Source: a virus. From it: a stretch of 29,403 nt of DNA. Below, one piece after another: positions 1 through 7,978 of this stretch. Every line of letters begins with the position of its first letter. Positions within the stretch are counted from its first letter, which is position 1. Both the position numbers and the translations under genes were made by a program. The stretch lies in the IMG/VR virus record IMGVR_UViG_3300027963_000242, positions 1 through 29,403 of that record. The stretch is one strand, 5' to 3'. A model generated the notes under the pieces. It saw only the letters and a list, made by a program, of their open reading frames with translations. It was not told the origin of the DNA and did not search any database.

Positions 1-2078
1 GGAAAGTTATCTATTCTACCATTTGCGGTATTATTAATAAAAAACTTTGTATAAAAGAATGTGAAGGCCAATCCTGCGGCGGTTAAAAATAATGCTTTAA
101 AACCTTGAGCAATGATCTGTAAAATAGTCGCTGGTGATATTACAGGACCAACTGCGGTTACGTTAGTTAAACTTAATATATAATAACCTAAATCTATACC
201 TGCAGAAACACCAAAATATACAATAAGTGGTCCTAAAAATAATAAAAGATATTTAAGAACAGGCCATAGAAGTGCGATTAAATGTGCAACAAATAAAAGA
301 GTTAATATCGGAAAAGTTAAAATGTTTATTAAAATATTAAAAACAAAAAATATAAAATCGAAATTTCTAATAATATCGTTTACAGGAAAAGTATTAACTG
401 TTGATTTACAACTTCTATTATCAATTTCTTTAATACCCAAATGTTTTGCCCTACCAATCCCATTTTTATATCGATCCAAAAACATTGCCGTTGTATAAAC
501 TTTATTGTATTTAAATTCATAAAAAGTATCTTCACAATCTATTGCATCTTGAGTATTAGCATAATCATCCCAATCGGTGCTAAACGCATACGATTTATAC
601 ACATCAAATAAATCTTGAGGATATGATGTAAATGAAATTGATTGAGGTGATGATGGATTAACCGGTGTTGCAATAATCTGAAACTGATCCCCCGCATTAA
701 GTTGTATTGATTCAATACTTCCTAAATAAACTTGACCGTTAATTAATATTTGATATGAGTCTACGTTTGTTGTTTGTGGGCTCGCGAAACCAACATTCTG
801 TGGAATAACGGCCGTAAATCCTGAAATCTGTCCCGCAGCCAATGTGTAGTTATATGTTCCTGCGTTATTAGGATCAAAAGGATCTGTATTTGAATTAACC
901 CACCCATATTCTTTAACATTTGGAACTAAAAAGTCTGCTCTAAGAAAACTACCTTGAAGTCCTTGTTCGTTTTGCCATTTAAACTTGAATCTGTATTTTC
1001 CTTTTGTTGGTATACCTTTTGTTGGGTCGTTTGATATAACTTGTTGACCAAATTCATTAGTGAACACATAATCCAAATTCATAGGGACATTTAATAAATA
1101 AGTCCCGTTATCATCAATAACTTTTCCACCTTCTTCTATTTCATATCTTTCTAAAATTGGTAATCCGTTAACATCAGAAAATATGGTTTGTCTAATTGCT
1201 TGTATTTCACCAGGTCCTGCAACTAATTCACAAAGATTTCCTGTATTATTTTTTGGTTTACAACTCACCTTCAACGCATCATCATCTGTTGTTGATATGA
1301 TTGATCCCATGAATATGGCGGTTGGTTGTATATTAATATTTGCTTGTTTAGTTAAATCAAAATCAACTCTTGTGATACCAACTTGACATAACTCAGCATC
1401 ACCCCAAAAAGGACGAACATCAACATCAAATACCAAATTTTTAATTTGTGGTAATTCTCTAAGGTTTGTGGATGATTTAAATCTAGCACCATTAACTTGA
1501 GTTTCAGTTGCCAAACCTTGTTGTATTAAATCTTGTGGTGCCAAAGAAAAACAACCAATATCAGATAAGTCAACATCCATTACGATTGTTTGAGTTCCAA
1601 CAGGAACACCAAAGATCATAAAGTCACCACTTTCATTTGTTGTTACAGTAAAACGATAATACTTATCATATACCTCAATATACGAATTATCCATTAGAAC
1701 ATCACCTTTGTTCGGAAATGAACCTGTTGATGTATGTCCGTTATAAGATGGTAATTTAGGTAATAAGTTATATCTATAACCTTCCTCGTTAGTGTCCGTT
1801 ATACTCTTATACGGATATAGTTCAGAAATTACAGGGTTTAATTCATCCGCATCTTCCAATGGTATGAAGACGGAAACTTTGGCGTTTGGAAGACCAAACC
1901 CATTGTTCACAAAAACTCGACCAACTACGACACCGTAGTCAGCACAAAATCTAGTATAAAGATCGTTGGCTAATATCTTTAAGGATAGTATCTCTAAAGA
2001 TTCCCAATCTTGTTCTAAATTTACATTTATATATTTGTCTTGACCGACTTCGGTTCTTATTCTATACGACTTTGGCAT
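1..2078 (-). CDS. Large baseplate-region structural protein, partial (3' end outside window)
   Basis: The frame is open from ATG at 2078 to the left edge (692 codons) with no stop, so the C-terminus lies outside the window. After a short N-terminus, residues about 49-170 look like a carboxypeptidase-regulatory-type beta sandwich: a VVVGRVFVNNGFGLPNAKVS strand pair, then TTNESGDFMIFGVPVG, with a loop of about 75 residues inserted between. The middle is beta-rich with scattered cysteines. From about residue 573 the protein becomes strongly hydrophobic, with three or four stretches long enough for membrane helices (about 573-605, 608-635, 665-685). The gene follows the gp6-like gene, the place of gp7 in T4, but I see no gp7 similarity. 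I infer a virion protein at the baseplate periphery that may contact membrane. The family is not identified. Confidence 0.75.
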   Translation of the reverse strand, partial: MPKSYRIRTEVGQDKYINVNLEQDWESLEILSLKILANDLYTRFCADYGVVVGRVFVNNGFGLPNAKVSVFIPLEDADELNPVISELYPYKSITDTNEEGYRYNLLPKLPSYNGHTSTGSFPNKGDVLMDNSYIEVYDKYYRFTVTTNESGDFMIFGVPVGTQTIVMDVDLSDIGCFSLAPQDLIQQGLATETQVNGARFKSSTNLRELPQIKNLVFDVDVRPFWGDAELCQVGITRVDFDLTKQANINIQPTAIFMGSIISTTDDDALKVSCKPKNNTGNLCELVAGPGEIQAIRQTIFSDVNGLPILERYEIEEGGKVIDDNGTYLLNVPMNLDYVFTNEFGQQVISNDPTKGIPTKGKYRFKFKWQNEQGLQGSFLRADFLVPNVKEYGWVNSNTDPFDPNNAGTYNYTLAAGQISGFTAVIPQNVGFASPQTTNVDSYQILINGQVYLGSIESIQLNAGDQFQIIATPVNPSSPQSISFTSYPQDLFDVYKSYAFSTDWDDYANTQDAIDCEDTFYEFKYNKVYTTAMFLDRYKNGIGRAKHLGIKEIDNRSCKSTVNTFPVNDIIRNFDFIFFVFNILINILTFPILTLLFVAHLIALLWPVLKYLLLFLGPLIVYFGVSAGIDLGYYILSLTNVTAVGPVISPATILQIIAQGFKALFLTAAGLAFTFFYTKFFINNTANGRIDNF

Positions 2079-2096
2079 TAAAAAATCAGTTTTTTC

Positions 2097-2107
2097 ATAA
2101 ATAGTTT
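2097..2107 (-). promoter_or_regulatory. Late-type motif AAACTATTTAT upstream of the partial gene
   Basis: The minus strand reads AAACTATTTAT, ending 18 nt before the ATG at 2078. The same 11-mer occurs before the genes starting at 5449 and 29333. It is proposed as a late promoter core or similar control element; the function is inferred from recurrence only. Confidence 0.45.
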
Positions 2108-2112
2108 ATTTC

Positions 2113-2152
2113 CTATTTTGATAAAAATAATTCTATTTTGAAAAAAATAAAT
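2113..2152. repeat. Two tandem 20-bp AT-rich units
   Basis: Two adjacent 20-base units, each beginning ctattttga, match at 18 of 20 positions. They fill most of the gap between the gp6-like gene and the next gene, just upstream of the AAACTATTTAT motif. They could be a regulatory duplication or slippage in AT-rich DNA. Confidence 0.6.
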
Positions 2153-2154
2153 CT

Positions 2155-3996
2155 CTAAGAGAAATTGACTGATTTTAAGTTCAAAACTCTAATATTAATA
2201 TCTTTGTTTGGATACCTTACTTGGTATATTTGTGTTGGTGTTGCGAACAAAGTATCTGCCGTTGGTTGGATTTGTCTTGTTGCAGGATCTGAATATGGCA
2301 TTGATGTTTGTGCTGATGAATATTGACCTCCGACTTGGTTGAAGAATGAAATGTCAGATATACTAACAATACCATTTTCAGCCTGTATTAATCTTCTAAG
2401 TTCAGAGATATTAACATTTTGCCCTAATTGTCTAACTAAAGGATTAAAGAAGTCTCCAACTATTTGAATTGTTTTAGAAATTATTGCCCCTTGATTTTGA
2501 CTATTATCTAATACAACATCTACCGTAACTGCCAAGTCAATAATATCCGCAGATTCGATTGATATGTAATCATTTATCATTCTATAGTTAGATAGATAAT
2601 TTGCAACATTTTGTTTTAAAGTATTAGACACAACATTTGTTAATGTTCCTGTTGTATCATAAGACAACATTTTAATTCTAATTTTATTATTTTCTTCAGT
2701 GATTGCGACTTTAGCAGGAGCCCCAAACTGAGATGGCATTGTTCTAATAATAGAATCGTAATCGTTTACGGTTACCGCTCTTTTTTGTGCTGCGAAATTA
2801 AATGAAACCATGTTTCTAACATCTTCAGTTGTTGGTGGGTTTGCCCCTCCAATTGCCGCAGTTACGTTATTACATTGTAAACTATTGATTACACTTCGGT
2901 TTACACTATCAGATGGTCCATTAACGGCAAATGACACAGTTCCAACTTGGTTAATTGTGTTAATACCCAAATTACTTGATAAGCCACCACCAATTCTATA
3001 CTGAACAAATAGTGTTGTATTTGGTGGAAGAGCGGCTCCCATCGCGTAATTGTTAGTATATCTACTTAAATCAAAACCTTTTCCATCAATCGCAAATTGT
3101 CTTAATTGTTCATCGGCAGATATATTTCCACCACCAAAAGTCATTTTACAAAAACCTTCAGGTGTATATTCAGAAATAAACTTGTTTGTTGTTGTGATGT
3201 ATGTTCCAACCTTAAGTCCAGGTTGATCAGATGTTTTAGTTGGGTCTTCAACAAATACTCTATCTTGAACCAATGCGTCAACCTCAAACCATCTTTCTTG
3301 ACCTAATATTAAAAAGTCTTGTGGATTAGGTATTGTGGAGTATTGTGTTCCCGATTTTAATAAGACACTTGTAATTCCTAAAACATTTTTTTCAGGTAAA
3401 AATAATTCTAAATATGGTTTAGAATCATTTGGCGTAATAACTCTTTTATATACTTTTGTTATACCATTAACAACAACTTCTCTTTTAACGATTGTATAAT
3501 TCAATAATTTACCACTTGAATCGAAGTTAGGTATTTTAACTCTATTTGGTGATCCTTCAGCATTTATTGGTGATGCGAAATCAATATCATAAACGGTTTC
3601 AAATGGTTGTCCACCACCATTAACTTGTGATCCTCTTCGTAGAATACCACAATATCTTAAATCTTCTCTATCACCAAAAGCAGGAACCGTAATTGAAAAG
3701 TCAATTAACGCAACCGATGGTCTTTGTCCTGGAACTTTAAGACCATAAGTTCTAGCGATATTATATACTGAATTTTTTTGTTGTGCAAATTGTAATACGG
3801 TTTCTTGGATACTTCTATCAATTTGATAATTTAAATTATCTGTTACCGCCGCATTCATATCTAACATTACCGAGAAAATACCGGCATCGTTAAAGTTTTG
3901 AACTAAATCAGGATAATAAGTTCTTGTAAAATTAATTAACTCGGTTCTAACTCCTTGAAAGTCTCTTACTGTATATGATATCTTTTTTTCTGCCAT
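2155..3996 (-). CDS. Baseplate wedge protein, gp6 / baseplate_J-like
   Basis: This is a 613-residue protein, close to T4 gp6 (660 residues). The N-terminus (KKISYTVRDFQGVRTELINF, then a YYPDL and a FNDAGIF segment) is the usual opening of gp6/baseplate_J proteins, followed by helices that pack the wedge. The middle is beta-rich. Around residues 395-425 the segment TTEDVRNMVSFNFAAQKRAV leading into VNDYDSIIRTMP matches the conserved part of baseplate_J proteins, where a domain turns into the C-terminal ring-forming part. In T4, gp6 dimers build the inner baseplate ring around the hub. It starts 6 nt after the gp25-like stop, so the two are co-transcribed, as expected for wedge partners. The wedge role is well supported; the exact orthology to gp6 is inferred. 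Confidence 0.87.
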   Translation of the reverse strand: MAEKKISYTVRDFQGVRTELINFTRTYYPDLVQNFNDAGIFSVMLDMNAAVTDNLNYQIDRSIQETVLQFAQQKNSVYNIARTYGLKVPGQRPSVALIDFSITVPAFGDREDLRYCGILRRGSQVNGGGQPFETVYDIDFASPINAEGSPNRVKIPNFDSSGKLLNYTIVKREVVVNGITKVYKRVITPNDSKPYLELFLPEKNVLGITSVLLKSGTQYSTIPNPQDFLILGQERWFEVDALVQDRVFVEDPTKTSDQPGLKVGTYITTTNKFISEYTPEGFCKMTFGGGNISADEQLRQFAIDGKGFDLSRYTNNYAMGAALPPNTTLFVQYRIGGGLSSNLGINTINQVGTVSFAVNGPSDSVNRSVINSLQCNNVTAAIGGANPPTTEDVRNMVSFNFAAQKRAVTVNDYDSIIRTMPSQFGAPAKVAITEENNKIRIKMLSYDTTGTLTNVVSNTLKQNVANYLSNYRMINDYISIESADIIDLAVTVDVVLDNSQNQGAIISKTIQIVGDFFNPLVRQLGQNVNISELRRLIQAENGIVSISDISFFNQVGGQYSSAQTSMPYSDPATRQIQPTADTLFATPTQIYQVRYPNKDINIRVLNLKSVNFS

Positions 3997-4002
3997 ATAA
4001 TA

Positions 4003-4461
4003 TTAAATATTGATAATAATAAAATCACTCGATTCAAAAGCCGAATCTGTTATTCTATAATCTATTTTGATTTTTGCTGTGTGTTCTAATGTTCCAATGT
4101 TTGTAACACGAAACTCTCTTTCTCCATTTTTATTTACCGTGTAACCTTTATCTTCTAAACCAGCAGAACCTGGTTCAACGGATATGTTAGTGATTTGTAA
4201 ATTTGGCATGTATGTCCCAACACTACTTTTGATCTCTGCTTCTATATCAGAAAAAGTTGGTCCGTCTAATGGTTCAAAAATAAATTCATAAAGTCTTGTT
4301 CCAAAATCAGGTAGAAAATATCTAGATCCCTTTCTTGTTAAAATTAAATGAACTAAACTTGACCTTATTTCACCTTCAGTTGAATTAGTAACGTCTAAAT
4401 ATCTTCCCGTAAAAGAATCTACAAAAGGAAAAGAAATACCATAAGTTATACCATTTGCCAT
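4003..4461 (-). CDS. Baseplate wedge protein, gp25-like
   Basis: A 152-residue protein of the GPW/gp25 family, which links the baseplate wedge to the sheath and is conserved from phages to type VI secretion (TssE). Residues 30-57 hold the family signature: GEIRSSLVHLILTRKGSR, then the aromatic-Leu-Pro-Asp-Phe-Gly turn (YFLPDFG) and the following Arg-Leu. Next comes an amphipathic helix (DIEAEIKSSVGTYMPNLQI) and C-terminal strands. T4 gp25 has 132 residues, so the length fits. The start chosen is the ATG at 4461; there is no Shine-Dalgarno sequence, but a TATATTTAT motif lies just upstream. It is immediately followed by the gp6-like gene. Confidence 0.92.
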   Translation of the reverse strand: MANGITYGISFPFVDSFTGRYLDVTNSTEGEIRSSLVHLILTRKGSRYFLPDFGTRLYEFIFEPLDGPTFSDIEAEIKSSVGTYMPNLQITNISVEPGSAGLEDKGYTVNKNGEREFRVTNIGTLEHTAKIKIDYRITDSAFESSDFIIINI

Positions 4462-4468
4462 ATCACAT

Positions 4469-4476
4469 ATAAATAT
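4469..4476 (-). promoter_or_regulatory. Variant late-type motif upstream of the gp25-like gene
   Basis: The minus strand reads ATATTTAT, 7 nt before the ATG at 4461; the opposite strand reads TATAAATA, the classical T4 late core. It matches AAACTATTTAT in its last seven bases. Tentative. Confidence 0.3.
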
Positions 4477-4509
4477 AAGTTAGGTTTTTTTTAAGTAAAA
4501 ATCCTGTAA

Positions 4510-4698
4510 TTAAATTAATACAACAATTTTACCATCAATAGTCTTTATATCATTAGATTCGTATTCAAACTCAACAAATTTTTGATTAAGTATGTATTCG
4601 TTAATAGATTCGTTTATAGGATAACAACTCAAACATTCTATAATCGGTGTTGTTGTTGATTTATATTTATAATATCCTATTTCATAACCCCATATCAT
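4510..4698 (-). CDS. Small hypothetical protein overlapping the flavodoxin-like gene
   Basis: About 62 residues if started at the ATG at 4698, which overlaps the last 17 bases of the flavodoxin-like gene in another frame. The product begins MIWGYEIGYYKY and ends IKTIDGKIVVLI. It has two cysteines close together (ECLSC) and an acidic, aromatic middle (KFVEFEYESND). In-frame ATGs lie further up at 4746, 4752 and 4908, but those versions sit deep inside the flavodoxin-like gene and add a Lys/Leu-rich stretch typical of an out-of-frame shadow. I therefore prefer the short form. I do not recognise the family. It probably uses translational coupling from the upstream gene. Confidence 0.5.
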   Translation of the reverse strand: MIWGYEIGYYKYKSTTTPIIECLSCYPINESINEYILNQKFVEFEYESNDIKTIDGKIVVLI

Positions 4699-5449
4699 CA
4701 ATGAATTTTTTGTGGGATTTTTTGTAAGAAGATTTACTTTCGTCATACGCATCGGTTGTATATTGCCAATTCCAATATAGTTCTTTATTAGGACTAAATC
4801 CATAGAATTTGTGGACCTCTTTTTGAATTTCTGTAACATTTTCACCATTCCAATTTTGACCAACACAAATAAAACCTGTTTCAATATCTTTAACAATATT
4901 TTTTTCACCTAAAGTGGTATGCATGTTTTCGATCCAATTTAATCTTTCTATTAGATTTTGATAAAACATATTGGCTTGTCCCCACCTTACTGAACTAAAG
5001 AATACCACAGCGTCTGATTCAAATAATTCTTTACTGATCTTCCATAATTCATCAGTTTTATTATTTAAACTTGCCCAACACCTATGATGACCTGAAGGGT
5101 TTTTTTTATCATCTTTAAGTAATGATTTTAAAATACCACAACTATTCCCTTCTTCCCTTGAAACATTACCTTCACAAGGAAATATTTTAAGTTCTGACAC
5201 ATCCATAAATACAGATTTTTTTCCAAGTTCCTCATTCAAATACATTGCAAGTATCTTTGATTTTGGAACGTCTATCTTTTTAGGATCCCAATTAAATCTA
5301 TTTGAGCAACTCAACAATAAAACTTTGTCTTTTTTTTGTAGAATGTCTAAAGTTTGTTTTAATTTTTTTGCACCATCTTCTTGGACTAGTTCTTCCAAGA
5401 GCATCATTTTTCTAATCTTTTGAATTTCTTCTTGAATAATGTTTGACAT
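4682..5449 (-). CDS. Flavodoxin-fold oxidoreductase (NAD(P)H-dependent FMN reductase-like) with N-terminal extension
   Basis: 255 residues. From about residue 41 it looks like a flavodoxin-fold FMN reductase: a KVLLLSCSNRFN strand and phosphate-binding loop (C48-N53), then AVVFFSSVRWGQANMF (148-162), the usual Ser-Pro-x-Tyr-Trp-Gly-type flavin loop leading into a helix, then a third strand GFICVGQNW (192-200). Cysteines at 48, 92, 104, 124 and 195 do not form the compact cluster of iron-sulfur flavoproteins, but C92/C104/C124 might bind a metal or form disulfides. The first 40 residues are an extra helix (EEIQKIRKMMLLEE) ahead of the fold. It lies after nrdA but behind a terminator and next to an AAACTATTTAT motif, so it appears to belong to the late block. 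It is not clearly NrdI. The substrate is unknown. Confidence 0.72.
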   Translation of the reverse strand: MSNIIQEEIQKIRKMMLLEELVQEDGAKKLKQTLDILQKKDKVLLLSCSNRFNWDPKKIDVPKSKILAMYLNEELGKKSVFMDVSELKIFPCEGNVSREEGNSCGILKSLLKDDKKNPSGHHRCWASLNNKTDELWKISKELFESDAVVFFSSVRWGQANMFYQNLIERLNWIENMHTTLGEKNIVKDIETGFICVGQNWNGENVTEIQKEVHKFYGFSPNKELYWNWQYTTDAYDESKSSYKKSHKKFIDDMGL

Positions 5450-5453
5450 ACAA

Positions 5454-5464
5454 ATAAATAGTTT
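5454..5464 (-). promoter_or_regulatory. Late-type motif AAACTATTTAT upstream of the flavodoxin-like gene
   Basis: Exact copy of the 11-mer on the minus strand, only 4 nt before the ATG at 5449 and downstream of the terminator that ends the nrd operon. At this spacing a -10 element would give a leaderless or nearly leaderless transcript, so either such a transcript or a non-promoter role must be considered. Confidence 0.4.
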
Positions 5465-5485
5465 AGATATGTAAAAAAACTAATA

Positions 5486-5513
5486 AATAAAAAATCCCGA
5501 CATAGCTCGGGAT
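5486..5513 (-). terminator. Rho-independent terminator after nrdA
   Basis: On the minus strand a perfect 7-bp stem ATCCCGA/TCGGGAT (5507-5513 with 5494-5500) with a 6-nt loop is followed by a T-run. It lies 26 nt after the nrdA stop and closes the replication/nucleotide operon. Confidence 0.88.
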
Positions 5514-5538
5514 AACACATTGGATATTTGTTTTTGTT

Positions 5539-7968
5539 CTATGAAGAACACCCAAAACATTCAAAATCAGAATTGTTTGGTTTTGGTGGTAAGTTTAAGT
5601 GAGAATAGTCAATTTTCGGTGGTTCAGGAGTTACTCTTGGTTTTTCTTTTTTTGAAATATCCATCGCCAAGTGTTTTGCTCCTGTTGAAATGGCTTTAGT
5701 CCTAACATAATAACAAAGAGTCTTCAAACCTTTTTCCCAAGAATGGAAATGTGATGATGTAATCTTTGATAAAGTTGGATTTGCCATATAGATATTCATC
5801 GACTGTGATTGATCAATGAATGGTGCTCTTTCGGCCGCCATATCAATTAATTCTCTTTGTGAGATTTCCCAAATAGTTTTATACTTAGGAATTAAATGCT
5901 CAATTCGTTTAACTTTCTTATTGTAGTTTTTGTCTTCAGGATCTAAATAATTATTAAAATTGATATTTTGAATTGATCCTTCGTTGAAGATAATTTCATT
6001 CTTCAAGTCTTCTGACCATATTCCAATTTTTTCAAAGTCATTAATTAAGTATTTATTCACAATTAAAATTTCACCCCCAACTACTCGTCGGTTAAATAAC
6101 GCTGAGTGAGCTGGTTCTGTCATTTCAAATGAACCTGTAATTTTAGCTGAAGATGCCACGGGCATTTGTGCTGTGAATAATGAATTACAAACGCCATACT
6201 GAGACACACTATTTTTCAACTTGTTCCAATCCCACATTCCTGAAAGTTGTGACTCATTCAATCCCCACATATCAAATTGGAATTCTCCTTTTGACATCGG
6301 TGATCCTTTAAAGAAAGTATATGGTTCATAATTACCATTCATACATAACTGATTACTTTCATAGATCGCCGCGTAATAAATGGTTTCAAAAATGTCTTTA
6401 TTTAACTTTCGAGCTTCTTCAGACGTAAAGATATAATCCATAAGATAAAACACATCAGCCAATCCTTGTGTTCCAATCGCAATTGCTCTTTGTTCTAATC
6501 CACCTTTTCTTCCTTTTTCAGTAGAATAATTGTTTATTTCAATAACTTTATTTAATGAACGAACAACTTTTCTAACTTCAGAAAATAATAATTCAAAATC
6601 AAATTTATTATTAACAACAAAGTTTTTCAAAACCATAGATGACAAAGTGCAAATCGCTGTGGTCTTTTCATCTGTATATTGGTAAATCTCATTACACAAA
6701 TTAGATTGTTTAATTACACCAATATTTTGGTGGTTTGACTTTCTATTAGCACTATCTTTAGAACATAAATACGGAACACCAGTTTCAACTTGAGACTCAA
6801 TGATTTTTGTCCATATATCTTGTGCTTTGATTTTCTTTCCAAGACCTAAACTAACAGCTTTATTATAGTTTGTTTCATATTCATCACCATAACATTCTTG
6901 TAGTGGTTTTAGTCCTGCTTTTACTATATCATTTGGACAAAACAAATACCAATCTGAATTGTTTTTAACCGCTCTCATAAAGTTATCAGGTATCCAAATC
7001 GCGGTAAATAAATCACGAGCTCTAAGTTCTTCAGCACCTGTATTCTTTTTTATTTCAAGAAGATCAATAATATCTTTATGCCATGGTTCTAAATAAATTG
7101 CGGCACTTCCCGGTCTTCTTCCTTGTTGATTAAAGAATCTAAGAGACTCATTAACAATTTTCAAATACTTTAAAAGACCACCCGCATAACCACCTGAAGT
7201 TGTGATTCGACTTTCTTTACTTCTAATGTTAGACATTGATAAACCAATACCTGCAGCATCAGAAGAGAAAGTTGATATATCATTTAAAGTATCCAACAAT
7301 CCTTGTCTTGAATCTGAATTGTTATAGTGAAGAACACAAGATGCCAACTGAGGAACTTTTGTTCCTGAATTGATCATAATTGGTGTTGCTTTAGAAATTA
7401 ACTGATTTGAAAGTGAGTTGTAGTATTCTAAAGCCTCAGTTAAATTATTTGTAACCCAAAGAGAAACTCTCATATACATGTGTTGTGGTCTTTCAATAAC
7501 TCTACCATTAGGTCTTTTCAACAAATACATTTCTTGTAAAGATCTCCAAGCAAAATAATCAAAGTTGTAATCATTTTCGTGGTTAATAGCCGCGTCAATA
7601 GTATCTTCACCATATTCTTTAATGGTTTCCATTAGTTTTTCATTAATAATACCATCTTCGTAAAGAACCATCATAGTTTCTGAAAAACTATCATTTGTTT
7701 CTTTATGATATGATGAAATCGCAACATGAGCCGCCAATTTAGAATAGTCATAATGACTTCCCGTATATGCCGCAGCAATTTCATAGATTAACTTATCTAA
7801 TTCTTTTGTTGTTACTTCCCCCTCAGTCGGAACTGAAGTAATAACTTTGATGAAAATTTCATCTGAATTTACGTTTAGACCTTTCGCAGCTCTTTTAACT
7901 CTTTGATAAATTTTCTGAGGGTTAAAAGATGCCGATTCGCCGTCTCTTTTATTTATTTTTAATGACAT
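5539..7968 (-). CDS. nrdA: Ribonucleoside-diphosphate reductase, class I alpha subunit
   Basis: 809 residues. It reduces ribonucleoside diphosphates to deoxy forms for phage DNA synthesis. The N-terminus is an ATP-cone (KRDG at 7-10; VTTKELDKL about 52-60 with the activity-site Asp). Catalytic residues are visible: C211 in QLASC; N423-L-C425-x-E427 (thiyl-radical Cys with its Asn and Glu partners); C440 in AICTLSS. The paired radical-transfer tyrosines are at about 753-754 (CYYVRT). The C-terminal redox pair is C804-x-x-C807. The sequence looks closer to eukaryotic R1 than to E. coli NrdA (for example YLEPWHKDI, SNLCNEI, ERAPFIDQSQS). It follows nrdB by 10 nt and is the last gene before a terminator. 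No intein or intron is seen. All key residues are present, so it should be active. Confidence 0.97.
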   Translation of the reverse strand: MSLKINKRDGESASFNPQKIYQRVKRAAKGLNVNSDEIFIKVITSVPTEGEVTTKELDKLIYEIAAAYTGSHYDYSKLAAHVAISSYHKETNDSFSETMMVLYEDGIINEKLMETIKEYGEDTIDAAINHENDYNFDYFAWRSLQEMYLLKRPNGRVIERPQHMYMRVSLWVTNNLTEALEYYNSLSNQLISKATPIMINSGTKVPQLASCVLHYNNSDSRQGLLDTLNDISTFSSDAAGIGLSMSNIRSKESRITTSGGYAGGLLKYLKIVNESLRFFNQQGRRPGSAAIYLEPWHKDIIDLLEIKKNTGAEELRARDLFTAIWIPDNFMRAVKNNSDWYLFCPNDIVKAGLKPLQECYGDEYETNYNKAVSLGLGKKIKAQDIWTKIIESQVETGVPYLCSKDSANRKSNHQNIGVIKQSNLCNEIYQYTDEKTTAICTLSSMVLKNFVVNNKFDFELLFSEVRKVVRSLNKVIEINNYSTEKGRKGGLEQRAIAIGTQGLADVFYLMDYIFTSEEARKLNKDIFETIYYAAIYESNQLCMNGNYEPYTFFKGSPMSKGEFQFDMWGLNESQLSGMWDWNKLKNSVSQYGVCNSLFTAQMPVASSAKITGSFEMTEPAHSALFNRRVVGGEILIVNKYLINDFEKIGIWSEDLKNEIIFNEGSIQNINFNNYLDPEDKNYNKKVKRIEHLIPKYKTIWEISQRELIDMAAERAPFIDQSQSMNIYMANPTLSKITSSHFHSWEKGLKTLCYYVRTKAISTGAKHLAMDISKKEKPRVTPEPPKIDYSHLNLPPKPNNSDFECFGCSS

Positions 7969-7978
7969 AATATAAAAT

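Noticed and set aside
1183-1386. Plus-strand frame of 67 codons near the left edge
   Set aside because: It lies antisense inside the partial minus-strand gene, which is open over the full 2078 bases and has clear domain structure.
4699-4908. Long form of the small gene starting at 4908
   Set aside because: The added part lies within the flavodoxin-like gene in another frame and is Lys/Leu-rich without domain character; a start at 4698 is more economical.
4682-5449. Identification of the flavodoxin-like protein as NrdI
   Set aside because: NrdI is short (about 130-150 residues) and goes with class Ib NrdE/NrdF; this protein is 255 residues, has an FMN-reductase-type loop, and is separated from nrdA by a terminator.
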